Source of the DNA: Lasiodiplodia sp. COLG20
Taxonomy: Eukaryota; Ascomycota; Dothideomycetes; Botryosphaeriales; Botryosphaeriaceae
Length of the DNA: 64,000 bases
Direction of reading: 5' to 3'
Assembly (NCBI GenBank): GCA_009801085.1
Contig: VNWV01000001.1
Location: 7,936,001-8,000,000 of the forward strand
In this document: positions 1-13,704 of the stretch, piece after piece
How positions within the stretch are numbered: position 1 is the first letter of the stretch
Layout of the letters: the number at the start of each line of letters is the position of its first letter
Made by a program: the position numbers and the translations under genes
The notes under the pieces: model-generated
The model's input: the letters and a program-made list of their open reading frames with translations, nothing else
What the model was told of the DNA's origin: nothing
Database searches by the model: none

Positions 1-52
1 GTATGCTTCCCTTCGCCCATCGGAAACGTCCGGAGCTAACCCCCCACCGCAG

Positions 53-1006
<954 letters not shown>

Positions 1007-4000
1007 GCGACCCGTCGCTGTTTATTGATCTCACGATTGGATGGACATATTGGATTCCCAAAAGCCAAAAAATTTCTTGGTTTAGCTAAGAGAGGGTGGT
1101 GCACCTTTTTGCTCTCGCCTCTATAGATAAGATTTAACGCGAAATGAATACCTCTTCTGCTTCGATCTATCCGCTTCGTTCTCAGATTATTCGTGAACCT
1201 ATGTACTGCTGGGCCATCTGCCATGTGAAAATTGAAGCACAGTGTTGAGGAGACTTCAACGACTTCCCACAAATACGTTGTCAGTTCTTCCAGGAGTCGA
1301 AAATCTCTGGTAACATACTGCGAACGTTGCCTGTTGCCATGAGGCTCACACGTTGTCGTGCGGGGTTTTGTGGAGCAGACGTGGAGTGTGGTCGAATCAC
1401 TCTCGCATGATACCAAACGAGCGATTGCTACAAGAGTGTGACGTGTGGGTGAGTTTCTGGCTGTTGATGAGGCCAGCTCGCTTATAGTACTGCAGCATTG
1501 GCGGGGATGGAAAGTCTTGCGGGGACGGTCTTTTCATCGTACGTTCACGTCCTGATCAGCGCTGAACCTTCCACGGCGGCTTTTTCATGCTGTTGGCAGT
1601 ATTGATTTAGCTAGCCTCAGCACTGCACTCTTTCTGTAGTTGACGTATCACTATAGCTTACCGTATGCACAGGCAAGGGAGCTGTCGACATGTGATAATT
1701 TAATTTTGTGTCAATCCCAACAACCCCTCATCACACAAACCCCTGACCGACCGCCACAGCTGTTCTCGAAACGCCACGCATACGTCACATACAGCAAGAA
1801 GAAGCTATGGCCTCGTCCCACAACAGCTATCCTACCTATCCTCTGAAGCTAACCAGCTTAGGTAGCTTGGAAGCCCGGAGTTGCCGACTGACCGGTCAGT
1901 GCCGACCTACATAACTCATGAATAAATTTATTTCACTCAGCCCTAAGCACCGGTCACCCGTCACCGCTTGACCCTCCCGTCCCCCCCAAAACTCAAATGC
2001 AAAATTTCTCCGACCCGCCAGATCTTGGGTTACAGCCTGCTCTGCTGTGCGACGTAACTAAGCGTGAGGTGTCTTGCAGCCCTCGAGATTCTAGGAGTCT
2101 CCTTTATTTACCCTTGCGCTCATCAATATCACATTTAGATTAGTTCGAATTTACGCCTAGGTGCGCTAGGTTGAAAAGTACTTTAGGCATCCTTCCTATA
2201 GCTGGAGAAGACATAGAATAGTACATGCTTTGCCCTTCATTTTCCTAGCCCCATCCTGTTCTTTCAGTTTCTGGAAGCACGAACGCCAGGACCGAAAGAA
2301 AAGAAAAAAAGGACCACGGAGATACCGGCGGTGGCGGAGCGGAGCGGATGGATACCAAACCCAAGTAAATGGACATACATTCACCGCAATAGCGATCTCC
2401 GTATGCATGGACACCTCATAAATGGTGATACGTCAAGTTCGCAATATCAGCTCTGCCTGTAGCCTGGCAGTCCTAATCCACCGGTCAGAGCAGCCCTATT
2501 CCAAGTCCATGGACTAGCTTGGGCTCGACCCAACCTCTCGGGCCAATTGCAACGTGGTCGTGCCGTGCAACGCACCTGAAATTTCGGGAGCGAGTAAGAC
2601 GGGAAGAGTGGGGCGGGGTTGGGAGGCGCGGGAAGACCGCTTCCCGGCTCCTTTTTCTTGAGCTGCAGGCGCCGCGCGGCGCCTAGGGGCCAGGCACAAG
2701 TCGGAAACTTTTGTGTAGCGTTGTGAGGTACTATTTTCGGAAAAAGAAAAGAAAAAAGGGCTTGGGGTTGACCAATGAGGGTGGGAACCGTAGCACACAA
2801 GAAAAAAAGTCCTGATTGGCTCGAGTGCCATGGCTTTTATTTCCCCTACTTTTTTAAATTTATAGGACCTCGTGGTATGCCTAGATTGAGATAGGTCAAC
2901 TGGGGAGTGCGAAGAGCAACATACTATAATGAAAGCGTATAGGCAATGCAGAGGGGAAAAAAAAAAGTCAAGGCGGGACTACCGATTGATTCATGCTCTA
3001 GGCACCTATCTACCTCCTTTGTTCACGGAGTCTCCTCCGGGTCTCAGGACACATAGGATCGCGTTGGCCGGACGCGTTGGCCCAGGAAGCTGCTAGTACG
3101 TGCCCTTCGATTCTTGAAGATAGCAACCGGTTAGCCCGGAGACATGCATTATTAAGCCGAAGCTTATTCCAGTAATCCATTGTGTCTTTCTCTCCCTCTG
3201 GATTGCGGCGGAAGTGCGGATAAGCAGAGTGACCCGCATAAAAAAGGTCAAGGAGGATCATAACCCAGGGCTGTGGTAACTACAGTTTATCCGCACCTCG
3301 CCTATTTTCGTGCTACGCCCAACAATTGCTGTCAAGCGCAAGTAAGCGAGCGGTGCTAGCGTGTCACCACATTTGCTTGGGCAGCGATCCGGCAATGGTG
3401 GATGGCTTTGTTGTTTCCGTGGAGTCAGGTGGAAATAGGGTTTTTGCACTAGGTTTTCATTGCCCATGCGGCGATTCAGAGTCGTACCCTAGAGTCAGCC
3501 CTACTCGTCGCCGCCACGATTGCGGTTATGCAGTAGATGATCCCAGGCAATTAACGGAAACTCACGGCACGTGGTAGGGCGAAGCAAAGTCTGAACGCGG
3601 ACGTGCAAAGAGAAGCGGTAGCAAACATGACCAAATGATTGCTTGATCGGCCAACGCCACAGTCTCTGCTAGTTGTTGCCATGGCATCCGACCCGATCAT
3701 GTAGGATTTAGAGAGCATTTAGTCCTTCCGAAGCTCCGCAATTTTCTTCCGGCTCCGAACACGGTGATTGAAAGAATATCCGGGGGCAACGGCTTGGGTG
3801 GAGCATAGTCACCCGCCTGTTGAGCCAGCCACATGGACCCGACTGAATGACTAGCTCCCGTGATCTGCGTCGGGCGTCCGGATTCATGGCTGACTGAAAG
3901 CTGCCGTGGAACATTGGCTTTCACAGTTGCTGCCGCTGGCCCGCTCGCTAGACGGCACGCAAGTGCGTCTCAAAGAGGCGGGGGGAGGAGGGGCATCCAT

Positions 4001-6284
4001 GAACTTCACCCAACAGACTGCTTGCCTGGTTTGCTGGGTGGGGCCGGCATTTCCCATTCTCTTTCAGCTGGCAGGACGATGCGGGTGGGTATCACCGTGC
4101 TCGACGCATGGCCGTGCATGCTACTGTCAGCTGCCCGCGCGCAGAGCCGTTCGCGTGGGCTGGCAGCACGCGCAAGCTGCGGGAGCGTTGTACCAGTTGC
4201 TTGGAGCGGTAAGTAAAGGCAATGCTCGGTGGTGGTACTGGAAATTCTAGAATGCTGTGGTGGTGGCTGAGAGAGGAATGGTCCGGGAAATTTTGATACG
4301 GCAGATGCAGGAGAGAAGCTGCAGATGACGCTGGCAGGTTGCACGCGTCCTGGCGCCAGCTGATGAGCGTGGTTACATCGAGAGAGCTTAGCCGCGATAC
4401 GGAATCCGGTTGGTGGTCGCGGAGCGGGAGTGCCTGAAGCTAGAAGAGGTGCGTAGCGATGACGAAATAATAGGAGGACTGTGCGAGAAGAGAAAGGAGT
4501 GGCAAGGAAGGATGACGGGCTGCTATAGCGCAGCGATCCTTAGTCAATGCAAAGCAGCGCTTGACGACTGCCAAGACGAGCGTTTGGGGAAGTTTACGGA
4601 CGAAACGAGCGCGCGCAAAAATAGAAACCGTCGCACGACTGACCCAAGCCATCTTTGGTGAGCCCCAGAGAAAATGTCACCCAGCCTCGTGTGTTGCTAG
4701 ATGCGGACTAAGGCTCACGTTAAGGGTCCAGCGGCCTCAATCTATCCGAGGTGCCACTTGATTTTCTCCTACGCTGGCACCAGCACGCTCCACCGTCTGA
4801 GGCAGCGGAAAGGTAAGCCCTACAGCGACGAGTATGCGGAGCGGCCTCTGCGCGCGCGGGTGGCGGGCTAAAAAAGTCGCCATGCTTTGACGTTTTAAGG
4901 GTCCTGCTGCAAAGCGGGCGTGCGGCCACCAGCGGCGGCCGAATCCTGCAATGCGATTGGTAGAGGCGCGTTCGATGGTGCGGTGCTGACAGGCGGGTGT
5001 GAACAGACGGGAGGTGCGGAGGGTGTCCGATCTTGCATGAGGCGTGCAGCAGTAATGCATTTCGCGATCGCCGCGGTGGATGGCGGGTTAGCTGGGCGGC
5101 CTAGCACGACGTCGCGATAGCTCGGATTAGGCAAAGACCAGAGGTTGAGGTTTGGAGCCCGGCACATTTCCAGGGTGGGGCCTGCCTCGCTTGCTCGGCA
5201 GACGTTCACGGCGGTCTATCGATCCATGCGCTGGGGTGCAGTCGCCGGCGCGAGCGGGATTTTTCATGGCAATGGCGTCGTCCTCTGGGCGGGGTGAAGA
5301 CGCTGTGAGCAGGTTTGCAGCTTCACAATCGCCATTGTGCAGCACGCTGCAGGATGAAGGCAGTCACAAGATGAGGCGGCAAAGTCTAATTGATAGCAGT
5401 CGGCAGATCTCTTGGGAAGGTCGAGATAACGAGGCTGGATAGAGGGCAATGTCCGAGCCGGCCAAGCATCTTCTCGAAGCAAGGGCGCGGGGGTCAAGCT
5501 CTAGTCGCAGGTGCGGGGCCCGCTGGAAAGACCACGAAGGAGCAGATCGAAGAGTACGCGTCGAGTGGAGGCCTGGGAAGACGTCCAATGCGCCGCATCC
5601 TGGTCGCATAAGTTGACTGGGACGGCTGTTAATGCCCAGGGCCAAAACCTGGAGGAAGCGCGAAGCAAGCAGGCATTTGCAAGCTCACGGCTCGCTTGAG
5701 ACTTGGACGGCATCCCTGTGCGCCAGCATGCGTCGGCAAGCTCCCGAGCCATTGCGGAGAGCGCATGGGTGCGTTTCTGGTGTTGAGCCCGCCGGCACCT
5801 TGCGAGCACCGTGTGGAGCCATATGGAAGACAGTGGACCTCCAGATCGGCCGATGAAAGGCGCCCCGAAGAGTCGAATCGCCGCGGCCGTCGACGACCAG
5901 CGCGTCGTCATTACTGGTGCCCGGTGGTTTCAGCTGTGGAGAAGCTGCTGAGAGACGGGCGGCGCAAACCGTGGGCCAGCGGCGGGCACAGCACAGCAGA
6001 GCTGCAGGCGTGTGCCTGCCGGCGATCGCTCCTCTCAGCTGAGCCGTCCACTGAAGCTGCGGGCGACACGCTTGCCGCCCGGGCTTGGAACGCTCGGGCG
6101 CAGGGCGCATGGGCGCAGGGCCGGGGCCGGGTTGAGAAGCGTGGCGCCCTGGCGCTGGCCTTGTTGCGGGCGACCGTTCTCTGCCGTGATTCACCTGTCG
6201 CTGGCTTTCTATCGAAGCGTACCTAGCGCGCAGGTCGTGCCATCGTAAATAAGCGAAGCAGAAGCAAAGGCTATATGTCGCCCT
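1007..6284. other. 5.3 kb gene-poor intergenic region
   Basis: No ORF here has a recognisable domain, and no set of ORFs can be joined by good splice sites into a convincing protein. The first part (to about 3.8 kb) is relatively AT-rich with short A runs. From about 3.9 kb it becomes GC-rich, and long overlapping ORFs open on both strands simply because stop codons are rare. No tRNA-like B box was found. It may hold the long promoter and leader of the next gene or non-coding transcripts, but nothing specific is visible. Confidence 0.5.
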
Positions 6285-6608
6285 CCTCCTGCCTACCGCA
6301 CTCCACCATCGATCACTCTCCATCTGCACTCTCAAGGACACTTCCAAGGCGCAGCCATCCGAGCGCTGTCGGATCCACACACCTAATCTCCCGACTACTA
6401 GTAGCGAACGCGAGCACCCGCGACCTCTGCCTCAGCCTCACAATCTCCTCGAAACGGACCGTCCGCTGACCCCGAGCCCGTTCGCCTAGCCTGTTCCACC
6501 ACCCGTGCAGCGTCCGTGATACTAAGAGACGCGCGCGACCGCGTCAATCTCGCTGCGCTGTCCATCCCTGCCTTTTTCTTTGTCCGCTCACCGCGCCGTT
6601 GATCTACA
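6285..6608 (+). promoter_or_regulatory. Pyrimidine-rich 5' leader upstream of the 6609 gene
   Basis: This stretch is strongly enriched in C and T on the + strand (many CTCC, CACC and TCTC words) and runs directly into the start codon at 6609. CT-rich leaders just upstream of the start are common in well-expressed genes of filamentous fungi. The boundary is approximate. Confidence 0.35.
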
Positions 6609-7718
6609 ATGTCCGCTATGGTGGACTCTTACGCACCGCCGGCCGCACGCTTGCCACATCGCAAGCCCGTGCCTCAGGCCGGCCTCCAGCCCTTGACACA
6701 GATCGTTCCTGAGCAGCGCACTTCTCACACTCGCTCCCGAACTTCTTCAAGCTCCATTTTCCCGCAGCAGCCTGCTTCCAACTTCACCTACCAACCGCCC
6801 CAGTACCAGCCCGCCATGACCCAGTACAACACCAACCAGACCCGCCGCACTCTCTCCAATGCCACCACCTCCACGTCCTCAACCAGCACCAGCGCCGGCG
6901 CCGGCAATGCTCGCCGCAACTCGGACCTGCGCCGCTCATCGTCTGGCCGCTCGACTGCCAGCCAAACCTCGTCGAGCTACGTTGCCCTGATGCGTCGGCA
7001 AAAGGCCACCGTCTGGTGCGATCGTGCCCAGTTTGAAGACCCGCGGCTGCTCGCCCAGCAGCGCGCCGCCAAGATGCGTGCCACGATGGAAGTTGTCGGC
7101 GGCCACCAGGCCAGCAGAACCTCGACCTCGTCTTCCGGAGTAGCCGCCGGTGTTCGCTCCAAGATCAGACATCACGGTGCCCCCAAGGCCTCGCTCTACA
7201 CCCCCGCAAACCTCTCCGGCAACGGCGTGCCCATGCGCCTGAGCGCCAGCGAAGTCGACGAGGGCGACAGCGACAACGATAGCAACAGCTTCAACAATCT
7301 CCACAACCGTAGCGGCAGTGGACGCAGCTCGCTGGGCTCGGGACGCAGGGTATACTCTTATGTCGGACCCTCGGGCGCCCGGAATAGCACGAGCAGCACA
7401 CCACCGAGCGGCCAGGGCAACAGCCCAACAGAACTAGTGGCGGAAGAGACCCCGATGCAAGGCGATTTTGCCAGAAGGCAAAGCGAATACTTCGTCCAAC
7501 ACCGGGACACCGGTCTCTCCGCCGGCAGCGGCAGCTCTGGAGAACGCGAGAACAGTTTCGGCGGGTTGGGGCAGATGCCGCAACACGAGCCGCAGGCGGC
7601 ACACGCACACAAGGCCTCGGATGATTTGAGGCGGAGAGGGAGTGTCGACGACAGGACGATGACGATGAGCGGAGCCGTGAGGCTGTTTGTTGCCAATCCC
7701 GACGACGACAGCGATTGA
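6609..7718 (+). CDS. Conserved fungal protein of unknown function, Ser/Thr-rich, 369 aa
   Basis: Single uninterrupted ORF. The N-terminal ~120 residues are low-complexity (Ser, Thr, Pro, Gln) and likely disordered. Residues ~122-165 form the only dense, charged block, beginning SYVALMRRQKATVWCDR and containing EDPRLLAQQRAAKMRA. I recall similar blocks in uncharacterised Pezizomycotina proteins but cannot name a family. The rest is Ser/Gly-rich, with acidic patches and a short conserved-looking C-terminus ending VRLFVANPDDDSD. No membrane segment or signal peptide is seen. It stands alone between two large gene-free regions. Function unknown. Confidence 0.8.
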   Translation: MSAMVDSYAPPAARLPHRKPVPQAGLQPLTQIVPEQRTSHTRSRTSSSSIFPQQPASNFTYQPPQYQPAMTQYNTNQTRRTLSNATTSTSSTSTSAGAGNARRNSDLRRSSSGRSTASQTSSSYVALMRRQKATVWCDRAQFEDPRLLAQQRAAKMRATMEVVGGHQASRTSTSSSGVAAGVRSKIRHHGAPKASLYTPANLSGNGVPMRLSASEVDEGDSDNDSNSFNNLHNRSGSGRSSLGSGRRVYSYVGPSGARNSTSSTPPSGQGNSPTELVAEETPMQGDFARRQSEYFVQHRDTGLSAGSGSSGERENSFGGLGQMPQHEPQAAHAHKASDDLRRRGSVDDRTMTMSGAVRLFVANPDDDSD

Positions 7719-10700
7719 GCGACCTTACCAAAAGCATTATACCCATATCACCACACACGGGGCCAAGAGTTATAGATTCGAGATGAGAGCAATGAGGGCT
7801 TTGTTTTACTGCTTTTTCTATACCACTTTCGCAGACTCTTTGACGAGCTGCAGTCAAAACTCTGGAGCGTCTTTTCCTTGATTATATCCATCGCTTGGCA
7901 GCATGCTTTCCTTGCATCGGCGTTCGTCACACTGGTCACCATTGGGCTCTTTTCATTGCTGCTCTTGGGTACACGCATGGCGTTCACTTTTCATCTGGTC
8001 TTATCGGCGGCAACACTGTTTTTTTTTTCTGTCCAACTCTGATTCCTCGTAATTTCCTAGTCTACCTCTCGGTCTTTTCCCACCGTCTCATCTGTTTGCA
8101 GCGAATCGTTCTTTGTACACACTTCAAGTCTCATTTTCATTTTGTCCGGAACTGGGGAAAAGGAATGCCCAGGGACATCTAAAACACTCTGACTGGAGCA
8201 GAGTATCGTCCCGCGTGTGGTGGTGCTGTACGCTATGTTTCCTTCGTTATTTGGAGTGCGACGCCGTCACACATCAGCGTACTGTTTGTCGTACATGGAG
8301 AGATATACCAACACGTCGTTAGAGTAAACTCGAGCAATCGCTACCACGTCACAAAGGCTTTGCTGTGTTGCGAAAAAGTGTCTGGAACGATGATGTAATG
8401 CGTGTCTTATGACGAAGTCAAGCGTTTCCTCTATTTCCTTTGTTGTCGGTTTCAATTCCCTACGAACGATCGCGCGTTTCTCCCATCGGTACCTGATGCA
8501 ACGACGGGAAGCTGGGTTGCACGGCATCCCCATCGTCCCAACCAAAGCATACAACGTTGTTCAACAGAGCCGTCGACATCTCAGATCTCCCGGCCGCCAC
8601 TGTCGTCAAGCGTCGACTTAGTTGCCCGACGAACCGGCGAAAGCGCGCAACACCGTTTCACGCCCCGGCAGATGCACCTCTCTGTCCTCGTACCCATGCT
8701 CCGTCTTCGACTGACCTTTTCCGGGCAGGTCGTACGAGTTTCGCGCGGCCCTCTGCTAATCATTTCTCGCGTCTTCGGATCCAAGAGCGAGGATCGACCC
8801 CCTGCTCAGCCACGCCGCACAGCACAAGTGCACGCGCGCGGACTTCTTACGTGCATTGGTCAAGCGAAGCACAGGCAGACCGGGGCGGCGAAGGGGGATG
8901 CCTGGCTGCCAACGACAAGAACAGAGCAAGGCGCGAGAGCCTCCCCACCTTCCCTAAGCAGGCCAAGTGGGCGCACACGGCCGCGGAGAGTCCCCGTGGT
9001 TGGGTCAAACCAACGGAGTTGCCGCCAGCCCCTCAGCATAAATTTTCTATCATTTGCCTCAAAGTGTCGTTGCTCCCTGCAGCACCCACCACTTGCGAGG
9101 CGAGACGGCGGTGGTGATCCTTGCATGAGAACCCCCCAGCGCCCATGTCTTCACGTTCTTCTCATTTGACCGCCTGCGCGAGAAGCAAGGGGGACGGGGT
9201 GATGATGATTCGCAGGGTGGGTGCGGTTCCTCGGGACGGAGAGGATGAGTGAGGGGCGGAGGCTCGGAGCGGGCCCGGCGAATACATACCTGGCACTCGG
9301 CGATTCCTTGCCATCAAAATCTCATCACTCATGGCGGAGAAAGCGCAATTCGTATCCGTTTTTTCCCATGCTCGCGCTCTATCTCTTACTCCAGCACTAT
9401 TGAGGGCCACCTCATGAAGATCACACGCCGACCCGGTTTCTCCGTTATCGCATGGTGCGAGTTACTATTAATTACTACCCGCCGACCCCGCCAATTGGGC
9501 CGTCGTTCATGATTGTAATTTACGATGCATCGAGAGTTACCGTCGTGGCAGGGCTACCAATTGCACACGGGCCTTCCCTCCTCGTCGCGGGCTGCTTCGA
9601 AAAATAGACGGCGATCGGCACGAGGTTTTTGAGCGGATGACGTCTGCCATTCCACGGCCGCATTTTTTCTTTTTCTGTTTAGATCGATTGCTGGTGCGGA
9701 CGCCGGCGCAATTAGCATGGTTTTCCATGGGAAAAAAGGCATGGTGTTTATGAGCGGGCTTGAGCAACTAGCGGATGTCTTAGGGCTGATAGAAGGTTGG
9801 CACTCACTGTCACCCTGGACCCTTCTTTTTTCGCGCGAGAAGATCCTTCTGCTACTACGGCTAGGTAGGTGGTAGGCCCGCAGTTAGGGGGAACATCGCA
9901 TCGTATCCGCGATAGCTGATCCCACGAGGCCGGAAGACATCAATACGAGGCACAGCGGGCGGCTGGCGCTTCAACCGTAAAACAGAGTAACGCTAACGCT
10001 GGCTAGCGTACGGGCAGCGTGCACAAGCGCCGGCGACAGCCACATGAGCTAGCAAACAGTGCCAGAAGGAGCTGTAGACGGTTTCGAAAACGTGCCGACA
10101 GCCGCAGATCTCAGAGGTGTTTTGGGTCGTCGTCCGTGCTTTGCTGCGATTTGCCGCTGCACTCTTCGGGACTCGGTCTTGCCGTGGTTCCGCCGTGCTG
10201 GCTGCCACTGCATCCACTTTCCCCTCCTCCGCTCCTCGCCTACGCCCGTGGATGGTAGGGCAAGCATGGGGCTGCATCCACCGCCCTCGCCCATGCAGCC
10301 TGCCTTGCTGCTCTCGTGTCGTGGCTTGTGTGTATGAAGACTCCGGCGTGACAGCGTGACATGCAGCCTGCCCTCCACTTTTTTTGACCGTAGCGACGGA
10401 TATGGCATCGTAACATCAGCATCACCAAGAACAGCGTCAGCAGTTCCATATCTTCGGGGAGGGCAGATATGCCGGCCGCATGCGGAACCCGTGGCTGACT
10501 CGTAGCGCACGCGCTCATTGGCTGCGGTGACGCGGCCACGACTCGGGGAAAGAACTGCGATTGTCGATTAGGGCCCGGCCCCTGCCAAGGCTGCGGCTCG
10601 TTCGATTGCGTCTGCCTCCCATGTCAGTCGACCTGGGGAAGGCAGAAAGGCGGAGTTGACGCGCAAACAGGCACGCCGCACGCGCCAGAGCAGACGCAAC

Positions 10701-10829
10701 ACTGTGACGAGTCGACAAAGCTCCCGGCACTTCCGCCCGCAACCGCGCTTTACCCCTCTTCCTCGTCTGTCCCAAGATTAGCTTCCCAGGACCCGGCTTC
10801 CCCGCGGGCGTGCGCGCGAATAAATCGAC
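7719..10829. other. 3.1 kb intergenic region
   Basis: No supported gene. ORFs such as 8402-9169 (+) and 10515-11000 (-) lack domains and look like chance openings in GC-rich sequence. The last ~300 bases before 10830 presumably hold the ERG7 promoter and leader. No clear TATA element or tRNA was seen. Confidence 0.5.
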
Positions 10830-13221
10830 ATGGCCAGAACCACGCAGATCCGACAGGAACACGACGCAGACGCAAAGCAACGCGGCGCTGCTGCCAATGG
10901 ATCCGCAAACGGTACCGTGAGGTCGCCCGTCGACCCCAGCGAGAAGACAGACTACACGCGGTGGAGACTGCTGGACCAGAACGGTCGCCAGACGTGGCAC
11001 TACCTGGAGTCGGATGAGGAGATTGCAAAATGGCCACAGACCACTGCGGATAAGTACTTCCTAGGCTTGGACACTGTAGGTTAGCCCCAGCATATACTGC
11101 ATCTGTAACACGATGCTGGTGCCATTGGGCGTGCGCATCAGTCCATTGACGCTTGGTGCTAGAACCTCCCCGACCTGCCTCCCGCGAAGACACCCGTCCA
11201 GGCCGTCAACAATGGCCTGTCCTTCTTCTCCCAGCTCCAGCTGTCCTCCGGCCAGTGGGCCTGTGAATATGGCGGTCCCATGTTCTTGCTGCCCGGTCTG
11301 GTGATAACTTGGTACGTCACCAAGACCCCGATCCCGGACGCCTACAAGACAGAGATCAAGAACTATCTGTTCTCGCGACAACACCCCGAGGACGGTGGTT
11401 GGGGACTGCATATTGAGGGCCGGAGCTCGGTGTTCGGCACCGCGTGCAATTACGCCGTGCTACGCTTGCTTGGTGCCGATGCAGAGGATCCCAGGGTGGT
11501 GAAGGCTAGAGCATGCTTGCACAAGATGGGTGGTGCCGTCAATGGCCCGCACTGGTCCAAATTCTGGCTCAGCGTTCTGGGTGTCACATCCTGGGACATT
11601 GTCAACCCTGTGCCGCCTGAGCTGTGGTTACTGCCTGACTGGGTTCCGATCGCACCTTGGCGCTGGTGGATCCACATGCGTATGGTTTACCTGCCCATGG
11701 GATACATTTGGTCCAAAAAATGGTCGTATCAGCCCGACAAGGTCGTGCTTGCGCTGCGCCAGGAGCTCTTCACCCAGCCTTGGGAGAGCATCAACTGGGC
11801 TTCGCATAGGAACAGCATCTCGGTGCATGATAATTACCACCCGAAGAGTTGGTTACTGAACACCATCAACTGGGGCTTGGTCAACATCTGGAACCCTTAT
11901 TTGAGGGCGAACTTCCTCTCCAAACGTGCTGAAGATTGGGTGTGGAGGCTGGTGCAGTACGAAGACCACAACACCGGCTACAACGATCTTGCTCCTGTCA
12001 ACGCTCCCATGAACCTTCTCTGCTGCTTCATTCAGGAGGGGCCGGACAGCTATTCGGTGAGAAAGCATCGCGAAAATCTGCTCATCTACTTCTGGGTGAA
12101 GAATGAGGGCATGCTCGCAAATGGTACCGACGGCGTGCAAATCTGGGATACATCGTTCCTCATCCAGGCCGCATATGAAGCAGGTGTTTGTGAGGACCCT
12201 CGCTGGAGGCCAGTACTCACCAAGGCTTTAACTTTCCTTGAAAATCAACAGATTCGTGAGGACATTCACGAGGCGGACAAGTGCTACAGACACAAGCGCA
12301 AGGGTGCTTGGGCTTTTAGCACAAAGGACCAAGGCTACCCCGTGTCCGACTGCACTGCCGAAGGATTGAAGGCTGTGTTGCAGCTGCAAAGCATCCCCGG
12401 CTACCCTCAGCTGGTCTCAGAAGAGCGGTTGAAGGACTCGGTGGACCTGCTCCTCACCATGCAGAACCCGTCCGGCGGCTGCTCGTCCTACGAGCCGACC
12501 CGCGGTTCGGAGTTGATGGAGTACCTCAACGCCGCTGAAGTCTTCGACCGCATCATGGTCGAGTACGACTATCCCGAGTGCACGACAGCAGTCGTCACGG
12601 CACTGTGCGCGGCGCGCACGCGGTGGCCGGACTACCGCGCAGCAGAGATCGAGGCCTTCATTCAGAGGGCACTGGCGTACATCCGGCGCGCACAGCGTGC
12701 AGACGGCAGCTGGTATGGCAGCTGGGGCATCTGCTTCACGTACGCAGGCATGTTCGCGCTCGAGTCGCTGGGCTGCGTGGGCGAGACGCACGCCAACTCG
12801 GAGCGCGTGCGCCGCGCGTGCAAGTTCTTCGTCGATCGCCAGATGGCCGATGGTGGCTGGGGTGAGAGCTACAGGAGCTCCGAAGAGATGCGCTGGGTCA
12901 ACCACGAACAGAGCCAGGTTGTGCAGACGGCGTGGGCCGCCATTGCCCTCATGGAGGCCCAGTATCCCGATAAGGACGTTATTACTCGCGCCATCAGGCT
13001 GATCATGCAGAGGCAGCAGGCCAATGGCGAGTGGCTGCAGGAGGCCATCGAGGGCGTGTTCAACAACAGCTGGTAAGTTTGATGTGAGAACCCGTTTCTC
13101 GTCGAGATGATGATGACTGATTCGTGATAGCATGATTTCTTACCCGAACTACAAGTTCACCTTCACGATGAAGGCGCTGGGAATGTACGCGAAGAAGTAC
13201 GGCGACGAGGCTTTGCTGTAG
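10830..13221 (+). CDS. ERG7: Lanosterol synthase (oxidosqualene cyclase)
   Basis: Cyclises 2,3-oxidosqualene to lanosterol in ergosterol synthesis, at the ER/lipid-droplet membrane. Exons are 10830-11075, 11163-13072 and 13131-13221, giving 748 aa (yeast Erg7 is 731). The catalytic DCTAE motif is present (VSDCTAEGL). Several QW repeats are visible ([33 protein letters not shown]). The spliced C-terminus reads [15 protein letters not shown]. This matches the NxSCxIS signature of lanosterol synthases, not the APPGGMR found at this position in the fusidane-type protostadienol synthase, so the primary sterol enzyme is favoured. The ATG lies in context CGACATGGCC. It is convergent with the zinc-finger gene downstream. 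Confidence 0.96.
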
Positions 13222-13704
13222 AGACTAGTAGTGCATTACATAGGTGTTGCAAAAATGTTCGCTCGGTCGACTGGCTGCATTGGGGAACAGACCTCTTAGA
13301 GGATCGGTTCAGAGAGACGAGAGATGCTTTTCGACGCTTCACGATAGGACAGGAACGATGGTAGATGAAGGCATAATGCTTTATTTTTAGAGTCTTGTAA
13401 TGTGGACCCCTATTCTCGGTCTGGATAATAGCATAACTTTCCACTCTTAAGAGATGAACAAATATTGATGGTGCTCATTTACTCGCTGTCGGCAGCGAGT
13501 TAGATTCAGGTACAAAAGAGAAACGTGAAAACTTTCTTTCATGAATTTAAAAGATAGGACAGTTCTGAGTTCGCAATACACTATCACGGGGTCATCTTAC
13601 TGTTTCTATTCAACTGACGTGCATGAGTGTCGATACATTGTTTCCACCTAACATCCTATGGATGGTCCATGTACCCAATCGATCTCGTGGTCCCTCATCT
13701 CAAA
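13222..13704. other. Convergent 3' intergenic region
   Basis: AT-rich spacer between the 3' ends of ERG7 (+) and the zinc-finger gene (-). It probably holds both 3' UTRs and polyadenylation signals. No ORF worth calling. Confidence 0.6.

Noticed and set aside
5685..6380. 231-aa - strand ORF and overlapping + strand ORF at 5696-6226
   Set aside because: Arg/Ala/Pro-rich in every frame, as expected of GC-rich non-coding DNA; no domain or splice partner.
8402..9169. 255-aa + strand ORF upstream of ERG7
   Set aside because: Composition is random-like with a competing 186-aa frame over the same bases; no family resemblance.
10830..13221. Protostadienol (helvolic acid type) synthase instead of ERG7
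   Set aside because: The C-terminal NNSCMIS segment is of lanosterol-synthase type and no helvolic-acid P450 or SDR cluster is adjacent.
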